A DNA stretch of 6,497 nucleotides from Treponema sp. (lineage in GTDB: Bacteria; Spirochaetota; Spirochaetia; Treponematales; Breznakiellaceae), in NCBI GenBank assembly GCA_031254795.1, contig JAIRTS010000146.1, forward strand, positions 1-6,497, written 5' to 3'. The translations under genes and the position numbers were made by a program. Below, in pieces: positions 1 to 4,785 of this stretch. A model generated the notes under the pieces. The model was not told where the DNA came from. It saw nothing but the letters and a program-made list of their open reading frames with translations, and searched no databases. The stretch's first letter is position 1. Every line of letters starts with the position of its first letter.

Positions 1-327
1 AATGTCAAAATTATTATATGCTTCTTCCGGATTGAATGATACAATTTTTGCCAATGCCGTCATTGCGCCCCATACAAGCCTGTTATTCCTTGATCTTAAT
101 AATTGAATAAAATCACCAACATATTCTGAAATAAATTCGGGCGCTATTTCACCAATCTCATACATTACTTTTATACAATCGTTTGCAATTTGTTCTCTTG
201 GATTATTTAATCCGTCAATTATTTCCTTTATGCCTTTTTTATTTTTTGTTTTAACCAATTCTTTCGCCAATGCTATATTAGGTTCTTCATCATTCCGTCC
301 GAGTGAATAAGCCAATTTTTCCAACAT
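1..327 (-). CDS. HEAT-repeat-like protein, C-terminus cut off by window edge
   Basis: Read on the minus strand, an open frame starts at ATG 327-325 and stays open for 109 codons to the left edge, so only the N-terminal part is visible. It begins MLEKLAYSLGRNDEEPNIAL. Two or more helical-pair units of HEAT type can be seen: residues about 15-40 (ALAKELVKTKNKKGIKEIIDGL), 42-58 (PREQIANDCIKVMYEIG) and 70-95 (VGDFIQLLRSRNNRLVWGAMTALAKI). No catalytic motif, signal peptide or membrane segment is seen. HEAT repeats form protein-binding solenoids, so a scaffold or adaptor role is likely; no specific function can be given. The start is fixed by a strong AGGAGG six bases upstream. The gene is AT-rich, unlike the plus-strand operon, and lies in the same orientation as the ClbS-like gene behind it, with a related upstream region. 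It could be a cassette-borne accessory gene. Confidence 0.8.
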   Translation of the reverse strand, partial: MLEKLAYSLGRNDEEPNIALAKELVKTKNKKGIKEIIDGLNNPREQIANDCIKVMYEIGEIAPEFISEYVGDFIQLLRSRNNRLVWGAMTALAKIVSFNPEEAYNNFDI

Positions 328-333
328 AATTTT

Positions 334-339
334 CCTCCT
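334..339 (-). promoter_or_regulatory. Shine-Dalgarno site of the HEAT-like gene
   Basis: The minus strand reads AGGAGG, a perfect anti-16S match, with a six-base spacer to the ATG at 327. It decides the start of the truncated gene. Confidence 0.85.
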
Positions 340-344
340 AACCC

Positions 345-373
345 ATTGTTTTACATAATTCTTATTTTGTCAA
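345..373 (-). promoter_or_regulatory. Possible promoter of the HEAT-like gene
   Basis: On the minus strand a perfect -35 hexamer TTGACA (373-368) is followed 17 bases later by AACAAT (350-345), a 4/6 match to the -10 consensus. The -35 sits at the same place in the conserved upstream segment as the -35 of the ClbS-like gene. The -10 is weak, and a start seven bases past it would fall inside the Shine-Dalgarno site, so the true -10 may be elsewhere. The -35 call is much firmer than the -10 call. Confidence 0.35.
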
Positions 374-391
374 ATGTTTTATTTTCATATA

Positions 392-406
392 TTTTCAACC
401 AATTTT
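392..406 (+). repeat. Dispersed 15-base repeat, copy 1 (upstream of HEAT-like gene)
   Basis: TTTTCAACCAATTTT. It differs by one base from the copies at 689 and 1335 and has the same orientation. It is followed by AGG, as is the copy at 1335. On the minus strand it forms part of CCTAAAATTGGTTGAAAAT, the segment shared by the leaders of both minus-strand genes. Confidence 0.75.
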
Positions 407-430
407 AGGGGCAATCGCGCCTAACCCCCT
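407..430. repeat. Inverted repeat enclosing a GTTAGGC integron-like core
   Basis: AGGGG (407-411) and CCCCT (426-430) form a 5-base stem. Within the loop, the minus strand reads GTTAGGC (425-419), which fits the GTTRRRY core at which integron integrases cut attC sites. The core lies just upstream of the HEAT-like gene leader, where a cassette boundary would be expected. Seven-base matches to a degenerate consensus are common by chance, so the position is the main support. Confidence 0.4.
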
Positions 431-457
431 GTATACGCGCCCGGTTTCATCTATACG

Positions 458-471
458 CCATGTCAATGGCT
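458..471. repeat. Short perfect hairpin in the GC-rich block
   Basis: GCCAT (458-462) and ATGGC (467-471) are perfectly complementary around a 4-base loop GTCA. There is no T tract on either side, so it is not an intrinsic terminator. Confidence 0.5.
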
Positions 472-578
472 TATCCGGCAACAAGCTCCTTTTGGCGCTA
501 TACCATACGATAACACGACGCCGCCCCGCCCATCAAGCCTCATGCCGGCCAACTCAAGTCCACAGAAGCGGCGGGGAC

Positions 579-628
579 GGCGGCCGCGAAAAGCCGCCCG
601 CGCTTGGCGGCGCGTTCTATGTACGCGC
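579..628. repeat. Two adjacent GC-rich hairpins
   Basis: The first stem pairs GGCGGC (579-584) with GCCGCC (593-598) around the 8-base loop CGCGAAAA. The second pairs GCGCGT (610-615) with ACGCGC (623-628) around a 7-base loop. Both are enclosed by GGGACG (574-579, sharing one base with the first stem) and CGTCCC (643-648). No T run follows on either strand. They are the core of the imperfect palindrome between the two minus-strand genes and could form a folded single-stranded site. Confidence 0.6.
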
Positions 629-688
629 GGCGCGAGCCTCCGCGTCCCAATCGCATACAGCCTTGTTATATGTTTAATATATAATTAT

Positions 689-703
689 TTTTCAACAAAT
701 TTT
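689..703 (+). repeat. Dispersed 15-base repeat, copy 2 (just past the stop of the ClbS-like gene)
   Basis: TTTTCAACAAATTTT, identical to the copy at 1335 and in the same orientation. It lies 22 bases beyond the stop codon of the minus-strand ClbS-like gene, so together with the 1335 copy it brackets that gene as a direct repeat. It is continued by T's instead of AGG, so the wider conserved segment is missing here. In such an AT-rich stretch some of the match may be chance. Confidence 0.5.
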
Positions 704-725
704 TTTGCCATAATTATTACGCCAT

Positions 726-1241
726 TTATTTTGCCATTTTTTTTAATGGCTTTATTGTTTTTATACCCCAATCATAATGACTGGATGTCGCCGATATTAA
801 ATATGCGCCTAATGATGTTGTTCCAGTCCATTGATATTTTTTCTTTGCGAACAATTCATCGTCGCTATGTTTTTCAATTAATGCCATTACGTCCTTGTGG
901 CTTTTTTTGAACATGGCTATTGCCTTTCTCAATTCTGTCCCTTCATATTTGTCATATATCCGGTGATTTAAAATCGGCAATGTTTGCCAAGTGACATCTT
1001 CCGCGGGAATTGCCGGGTTTTTGCCGGACATTCCAATTTTATACCAATTTTCCATCATTAAATGCCATTCATGTAAATGACAGATCACATCACTGATCGT
1101 TTTATCCCGATCATTCAATTCGTCATTTTTATACACCGCGTTTTTAATTTCACCGGGAAGAGCGTCAATAAAATCCAATAATTTATTGAAGTTTATTTCA
1201 GCCAATTCAAGCAGTTCCTTTTTATTCGTGGGTCTGGACAT
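726..1241 (-). CDS. ClbS/DfsB-family four-helix-bundle protein (DUF1706)
   Basis: The 171-residue product begins MSRPTNKKELLELAEINFNK and has the usual length of the family. Recognisable features are the N-terminal helix with KKELLELAEINFNKLLDFID (7-26), a segment about ISDVICHLHEWHLMMENWY (49-67), the family-like run YDKYEGTELRKAIAMFKKSH (96-115) followed by DVMALIEKHSDDELF (117-131), and a C-terminal SSHYDW (153-158). The protein looks cytoplasmic, with no signal or membrane segment. The best-known member, ClbS, protects colibactin producers by opening the toxin's cyclopropane warhead; other members have unknown substrates. No colibactin genes are visible, so a general self-protection or detoxification role is inference. 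The start is supported by GGAG eight bases upstream and by a good promoter. The gene is AT-rich, opposite in strand to the operon, and bracketed by direct repeats, all of which suggest acquisition. Confidence 0.88.
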   Translation of the reverse strand: MSRPTNKKELLELAEINFNKLLDFIDALPGEIKNAVYKNDELNDRDKTISDVICHLHEWHLMMENWYKIGMSGKNPAIPAEDVTWQTLPILNHRIYDKYEGTELRKAIAMFKKSHKDVMALIEKHSDDELFAKKKYQWTGTTSLGAYLISATSSHYDWGIKTIKPLKKMAK

Positions 1242-1261
1242 ATTATTTCTCCAAAAACATT

Positions 1262-1279
1262 TCCCAACTAATTTTGGGA
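1262..1279 (-). promoter_or_regulatory. 6-bp hairpin in the 5' leader of the ClbS-like gene
   Basis: The minus strand reads TCCCAA, six-base loop AATTAG, TTGGGA: a perfect 6-bp stem. It lies between the predicted transcription start (near 1284) and the Shine-Dalgarno site. It could be an operator or a leader hairpin; no regulator can be named. Its right half (TTCCCAACTAATTTTGGG on the plus strand) also loosely resembles the TTTTCAACMAATTTT repeat. Confidence 0.4.
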
Positions 1280-1290
1280 TGATTGTTTTA

Positions 1291-1319
1291 TTTATATCAT
1301 GGAACTATTTTTTTGACAA
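1291..1319 (-). promoter_or_regulatory. Promoter of the ClbS-like gene
   Basis: On the minus strand TTGTCA (1319-1314) is followed after exactly 17 bases by TATAAA (1296-1291), each 5/6 to the sigma-70 consensus. Transcription would start near 1284, leaving a leader of about 43 bases with a GGAG ribosome site. The gene therefore has its own promoter and does not depend on a neighbour. Confidence 0.65.
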
Positions 1320-1334
1320 GTCTTTTCTTGAAAA

Positions 1335-1349
1335 TTTTCAACAAATTTT
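1335..1349 (+). repeat. Dispersed 15-base repeat, copy 3 (upstream of ClbS-like gene)
   Basis: TTTTCAACAAATTTT, identical to the 689 copy and one base different from the 392 copy. It is followed by AGG and then an inverted repeat, as at 392. On the minus strand it lies in CCTAAAATTTGTTGAAAAT, a short way upstream of the -35 element. Confidence 0.75.
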
Positions 1350-1351
1350 AG

Positions 1352-1381
1352 GCGTCATTTCGCGTGACGCGCGTTGCGCGC
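1352..1381. repeat. Double hairpin at the edge of the accessory region
   Basis: GCGTCA (1352-1357) pairs with TGACGC (1365-1370) around a 7-base loop. Immediately after, GCGCG (1369-1373) pairs with CGCGC (1377-1381) around a 3-base loop; the two stems share two bases, so they are alternatives or a compound fold. It takes the same place relative to the 15-base repeat as the 407-430 inverted repeat does upstream of the HEAT-like gene, which suggests that the two are related boundary elements. Confidence 0.55.
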
Positions 1382-1615
1382 TTGTATAGCGATATGAAAA
1401 ATCATCTTTTCAAACGACAGATAGAGCGGACGCGGAAAGAGCCGGAGCGGGAAAGCCCGCGAAATCAACCGGCGTTCTACTGCCGCCGCTCCCGTCAAAC
1501 TCAAACGGCTCCACCCGCAGTTTGAATCGTGACTGACTGCTAGGGGCTAGGCGGAATGAGTTGCGTGGCTAAACACGGCTTCGCGGCTTCGCTTGACGCT
1601 TCCGGCTCCAACCCC
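1382..1615. other. GC-rich gene-free stretch with hairpins, upstream of ptsI
   Basis: No convincing coding frame, tRNA or known RNA is recognised here. Hairpins include GCGGG/CCCGC (1447-1451 and 1456-1460, loop AAAG), a wider pair GGAGCGG/CCGCTCC (1444-1450 and 1486-1492) that would compete with it, TCAAAC/GTTTGA (1501-1506 and 1520-1525), and CGTG/CACG (1564-1567 and 1574-1577). None is followed by a T run, so none is an obvious terminator. The stretch could be an eroded repeat, a small structured RNA, or old insertion debris. Confidence 0.4.
1577..1592. repeat. Tandem 8-base repeat (two units)
   Basis: GGCTTCGC occurs twice in perfect tandem (1577-1584 and 1585-1592), followed by a related TTGACGCTTCCGGC run. 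It is a small low-complexity GC repeat in the ptsI upstream region, with no known role. Confidence 0.6.
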
Positions 1616-1645
1616 TTCACAAGAGAGACCCTGTTGTGATAAAAT
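1616..1645 (+). promoter_or_regulatory. Likely promoter of the ptsI operon, abutting the start codon
   Basis: TTCACA (1616-1621, 5/6 to the -35 consensus) is followed after 18 bases by TAAAAT (1640-1645, 5/6 to the -10 consensus). An alternative -10, GATAAA (1638-1643), is preceded by an extended TGT. Either would start transcription near 1650-1652, only 3-5 bases before the ptsI ATG at 1655. No better promoter is seen closer than the GC-rich repeats. Confidence 0.5.
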
Positions 1646-1654
1646 GCTTTCATT

Positions 1655-3376
1655 ATGAAGGAGTTGACGGGCGTTCCCGTGTCAAAAGGGATCGCCATGG
1701 CCAAGGCTTTTTTGTTTTTGGAAGTCGATTTTCCAGAAATACCCCGGTTTCATATTGAGAAAGAGCGGATCGATGAAGAGTGGGCGCGTTTTCTCTCGGC
1801 GGTGGACGAGGTGAAAGAGGATGTCAACTCGTTGCGGGGCGTACAAAAATCTGTTGTAGCTGAAGGCGAGGACATACTTAACGCGCATCTACTGATGTTG
1901 GAAGATGTGGAATTTCATGCGCGGATAAAAGAACAGCTTGAGCGCAATCTCCAAAACATCGAATGCACTGTATGGGATGTTGGACGTGAATTTTACCAGA
2001 AGCTGATAACATCGCCGGCGCCGTACCTGCGGGAACGGGCGGTGGACATCAGCGACATTACCAGACAGGTTTTGAATGCTTTGCTCAACATCAAAAAACG
2101 CTCCCTCGCGGGGTTGACCGAAGACGTGATTGTTGTGACCCGCGAACTTTCGCCTTCCGAAGCCGTCGCCATGAACAAGCGGCGTGTCAAGGCGCTTGTC
2201 ATGGACGCGGGATCTCAAACTAGCCATACCGCTATTCTGGCGAAGGCGTTTGAAATTCCGGCGGTCTTTGGGCTGTCGGGCGTTACCAAAGAAGTCGCGC
2301 AAGGAGACACGCTTATCGTAGACGGCGGCGCCGGTGTGGTCGTCATTAAGCCGACCGCCAAAAAAATCGAAAAATACCATGAAATAATCACAAAAGCAAA
2401 CGAAAAGAAAAATGAACAGAATGTGTCGCGCGATCTTCCGGCGGAAACGACGGACGGCAGTCGAGTCATCCTCAACGCCAATATAGAATTTCCCGAAGAA
2501 GTAGAACAGGCGTTGCGCTACGGCGCCGAGGGCATCGGGCTGTACCGGTCTGAATTTCTTTTTCTGAACGCGGGATACGCCGGAGAGGAGGAACAGTTGC
2601 GGGCGTATGCGTACGTTCTCAAGGCGATGGAGGGCAAACCCGTCACCATCCGTACGGTTGACGTGGGCGGGGATAAAATTCCGTCGAATTTCCATACTTT
2701 TGAAGAAAAAAATCCGTTGCTCGGTTTGCGCGCCATACGTTTTTCTCTCGCCTATCCTGAACTCTTCGCTACGCAGTTGCGGGCGATTCTGAGGGCGAGC
2801 GTTTTCGGCGTCGTGAAGATCCTGTTCCCCATGATTTCCGGCCTTGCGGAACTGGAGGCGGCGCTGTCTATGCTTGAGGAAGCGAAAAAGGAATGCCGGA
2901 AAAAAGGACAAGCGTTTTCCAACACTATTGAAGTGGGTTCAATGATAGAAATACCGTCTGCCGCGGTGATTGCGGATATCCTCGCCGAAAAATCCCAATT
3001 TTTCTCACTTGGCGTCAACGATCTTGTCCAGTATACGCTCGCCGTTGACCGCAACAACGAACAAGTCGGGTACCTGTCCCAGCCGTTTCATCCTGCGGTC
3101 ATTCGCCTCATCAAACGAACGATTGACGAGGCGCACAGCGCGGGCATAAAGATCTCCATGTGCGGCGAGCTTGCAGGCGATCCCAGGGCCACGGCCGTCT
3201 TGCTTGGGTTGGGACTGGATGAATTCAGCATGAGCGCCTCGCAGATCCCGCTGGTGAAGCGGAGCGTCAGGAAAGCGAATGCCGAAAAGTGCCGCGCTTT
3301 GGTGAAAAAAATACTGACGTGCAAGACCGTGAAGGATGTGGAGACAATGATGAAAGAAGAGGACGGTCAGTCATGA
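1655..3376 (+). CDS. ptsI: Phosphoenolpyruvate-protein phosphotransferase (PTS enzyme I)
   Basis: Enzyme I takes phosphate from phosphoenolpyruvate onto a histidine and passes it to HPr, the first step of the cytoplasmic PTS relay. The 573-residue product has normal family length. Seen in order: the start motif ELTGVPVSKGIAMAKA (3-18); an HPr-binding helical region (about 30-145); the swivelling phosphohistidine domain with QTSHTAILAKAFEIPAVFG, H191 being the phospho-acceptor; and the C-terminal PEP-binding barrel with GLYRSEFLF (295-303), TVDVGGDK (334-341), IEIPSAA (431-437), GVNDLVQYTLAVDR (453-466) and CGELAGDP (503-510). All key catalytic positions appear intact. The stretch before TSH reads DAGSQ where DAGGR is usual. 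ATG 1655 is chosen because the family N-terminus starts there, but no Shine-Dalgarno precedes it; AAGGAG lies just after the ATG instead. ptsH is not adjacent. The stop overlaps the der start (ATGA). Confidence 0.96.
   Translation: MKELTGVPVSKGIAMAKAFLFLEVDFPEIPRFHIEKERIDEEWARFLSAVDEVKEDVNSLRGVQKSVVAEGEDILNAHLLMLEDVEFHARIKEQLERNLQNIECTVWDVGREFYQKLITSPAPYLRERAVDISDITRQVLNALLNIKKRSLAGLTEDVIVVTRELSPSEAVAMNKRRVKALVMDAGSQTSHTAILAKAFEIPAVFGLSGVTKEVAQGDTLIVDGGAGVVVIKPTAKKIEKYHEIITKANEKKNEQNVSRDLPAETTDGSRVILNANIEFPEEVEQALRYGAEGIGLYRSEFLFLNAGYAGEEEQLRAYAYVLKAMEGKPVTIRTVDVGGDKIPSNFHTFEEKNPLLGLRAIRFSLAYPELFATQLRAILRASVFGVVKILFPMISGLAELEAALSMLEEAKKECRKKGQAFSNTIEVGSMIEIPSAAVIADILAEKSQFFSLGVNDLVQYTLAVDRNNEQVGYLSQPFHPAVIRLIKRTIDEAHSAGIKISMCGELAGDPRATAVLLGLGLDEFSMSASQIPLVKRSVRKANAEKCRALVKKILTCKTVKDVETMMKEEDGQS
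3359..3363 (+). promoter_or_regulatory. Shine-Dalgarno site that fixes the der start
   Basis: GAGGA, inside the last codons of ptsI, lies nine bases before the ATG at 3373. It supports that start rather than the upstream in-frame ATG at 3289, which would add 28 polar residues read from inside ptsI. Confidence 0.7.
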
Positions 3377-4767
3377 TATTCGACGCGGATAAAAAATACG
3401 GCAACGCGCCGGCAGTCGCGCTTGTGGGCAGGCCTAATGTGGGAAAATCCACGCTTTTTAATCGCCTCTTGGGGACGCGACGCGCTATCACCGACCCCAC
3501 GCCGGGCGTTACGCGCGATCCGGTCGCACAGGACGCCTTTATTCAAGAAAAACCGCTTCGGCTTGTTGACACGGGTGGATTCAAGCTCGACGGCGACCGC
3601 GTTGACAACATGATTGACAAGGAAGGCGCGTTGGACGTTCTGGTGGTTGAAAAAACGCTGGAAACCATCAAAACCGCCGATTTGATCGTATTGTTGCTTG
3701 AAGCCGGCGTTTTTACTGCGGAAGACGAGGAATTTATCGCGCTCTTGCGCCCTTATCAAAAGAAACTCATCGTCGCGGTGAACAAAACTGAGGGCGGCAG
3801 ACGGGAAGAGGAATCATTCAACCTCTTATCCTTCGGCTTTGAGCGCCTTTACTTTATTTCCGCCGAACATGGGGATGGGATTGCGACGCTGGAAGAAGCC
3901 ATTATCGGCAAGCTGGATTTCTCCGGCGTCGCCGAGGCTCTTCCTTCCGAAAAAGAGCCTATCCGCATAGCGATTTTGGGAAAACCGAACACCGGCAAGT
4001 CCACTCTATCGAACCGGCTCACCGCGTCCGAAAGTTCTCTGGTAAGCGGGATGCCAGGCACCACACGCGATGTTGTCGAGGGCGCGTTCACCTACAAGAA
4101 CCGCGATTTTGTCCTTCTGGACACTGCGGGCATCAGGCGGAAATCAAAGGTCACTGAAAATATTGAGTACTATTCCGTGAACCGCGCCATAAAAGCCATT
4201 GACGAGGCTGATGTTGTGTTTCTTCTCATCGACGCGCAGGAAGGGTTGTCGGATCAGGACAAGAAGATCGCCGCGCTTGCATCCAGCAAGGGGCGCGGCG
4301 TTGTTATGGCGCTGAACAAGTGGGATGTTATGCCTGTGACAAAAAACACCTTTGAGGCGGCGCGGGACCGTATCCGGTACTTCTTCGGCAAGATGGAATA
4401 TGCGCCTGTCGTTGCGGTGAGCGCCAAAACCGGGCTTGGCGCGGACAAGTTGCTTGATACGGCGATAAGACTGTACGGACAACTCGCCACGCAGATCGAC
4501 ACGGGACCCTTGAATCAGGCTTTGGAACGCTGGCTTGAGGAATGTCCGCCGCCGCAGGGGCCACAGACCCGTTTCAAGGTGAAATACGCGGTGCAGGTTT
4601 CCAGCCGCCCCGTAAAATTTGTCTTTTTCGCGTCTCGTATTCATGCCGTAACCGAGTCGTACGTTTCGTACCTCCGCAACAAAATAAGAAAAGATTTGGG
4701 ATTCAAAGAAATCCCCGTTGAAATAGAAGTCAGATCATCACGCGCTCCTAAAAGCAAGTCGATGTGA
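3373..4767 (+). CDS. der: Ribosome biogenesis GTPase Der (EngA), tandem G domains
   Basis: Der is an essential GTPase with two G domains and a C-terminal KH-like domain; it acts in maturation of the 50S subunit. From the chosen start the product is 464 residues, normal for the family. G domain 1: GRPNVGKS (19-26), PGVTRD (44-49), DTGG (66-69), NKTE (137-140), ISAEHGDG (162-169). G domain 2: GKPNTGKS (203-210), PGTTRD (228-233), DTAG (250-253), NKWD (315-318), SAKTG (350-354). The remainder (about 370-455) is the KH-like part. G4 of domain 1 ends in Glu where Asp is standard (NKxD), a conservative change at the guanine-recognising residue; domain 2 is canonical. The frame is open further upstream to 3289, but the start at 3373 overlaps the ptsI stop as ATGA and has a ribosome site, so translation is probably coupled to ptsI. 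Confidence 0.95.
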   Translation: MIFDADKKYGNAPAVALVGRPNVGKSTLFNRLLGTRRAITDPTPGVTRDPVAQDAFIQEKPLRLVDTGGFKLDGDRVDNMIDKEGALDVLVVEKTLETIKTADLIVLLLEAGVFTAEDEEFIALLRPYQKKLIVAVNKTEGGRREEESFNLLSFGFERLYFISAEHGDGIATLEEAIIGKLDFSGVAEALPSEKEPIRIAILGKPNTGKSTLSNRLTASESSLVSGMPGTTRDVVEGAFTYKNRDFVLLDTAGIRRKSKVTENIEYYSVNRAIKAIDEADVVFLLIDAQEGLSDQDKKIAALASSKGRGVVMALNKWDVMPVTKNTFEAARDRIRYFFGKMEYAPVVAVSAKTGLGADKLLDTAIRLYGQLATQIDTGPLNQALERWLEECPPPQGPQTRFKVKYAVQVSSRPVKFVFFASRIHAVTESYVSYLRNKIRKDLGFKEIPVEIEVRSSRAPKSKSM

Positions 4768-4774
4768 GCGCGGC

Positions 4775-4782
4775 GGAGGAGG
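4775..4782 (+). promoter_or_regulatory. Strong purine-rich ribosome site of the MerR-like gene
   Basis: GGAGGAGG lies in the 18-base gap after der, 3-5 bases before ATG 4786 depending on register. It confirms that start and argues against the overlapping frame that begins at 4764. Confidence 0.8.
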
Positions 4783-4785
4783 AGA

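Larger units (their letters stand above)
411..665. other. GC-rich, palindrome-rich intergenic block; possible cassette recombination region
   Basis: About 255 bases, much richer in G+C than the AT-rich genes on either side, with no convincing gene. It holds several perfect short hairpins (458-471, 579-598, 610-628) and a wider inverted pair, GGGACG (574-579) with CGTCCC (643-648). Read on the minus strand after the ClbS-like gene, the block is entered through ATAACAAGG (672-664) and ends with GTTAGGC (425-419). That order (AAC side, imperfect palindrome, GTT side) is the arrangement of integron attC sites. The full span of about 255 bases is longer than usual attC sites; an inner GTT (555-553, CTTGAGTTGG context) would give about 120-130 bases. 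Open frames that cross the block look like chance frames in GC-rich DNA. Another possibility is a genome-wide GC-rich interspersed repeat. Confidence 0.45.

Noticed and set aside
411..665. CRISPR array
   Set aside because: The inverted repeats are all different, and there are no regularly spaced direct repeats.
733..760. Perfect GCCATT/AATGGC hairpin with a T-rich tail on the plus strand, resembling an intrinsic terminator
   Set aside because: It lies inside the 3' end of the minus-strand ClbS-like gene and its T-rich tail works only for plus-strand transcription, where no upstream gene exists. The stem is short and AT-rich with an all-T loop.
542..910. Plus-strand open frame of 122 codons with an Arg-rich start and a hydrophobic middle
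   Set aside because: It crosses from the GC-rich block into the antisense of the ClbS-like gene, has no ribosome site, and its composition follows the local base composition in each part.
1500..1560. Possible tRNA or tmRNA end (TTTGAATCGTG context)
   Set aside because: There is no paired acceptor stem, no GTTCRANYC T-loop and no CCA end; only a loose resemblance.
1889..2911. Long minus-strand open frame (340 codons) opposite ptsI
   Set aside because: It is antisense to a clear enzyme I gene, contains Arg/Phe-rich low-quality sequence with no recognisable domain, and has no promoter or ribosome site.
3289..3372. 28-residue N-terminal extension of Der
   Set aside because: It is read out of frame through the end of ptsI, is highly polar and outside the family's normal N-terminus, and the ATG at 3373 has the ribosome site and the ATGA overlap.
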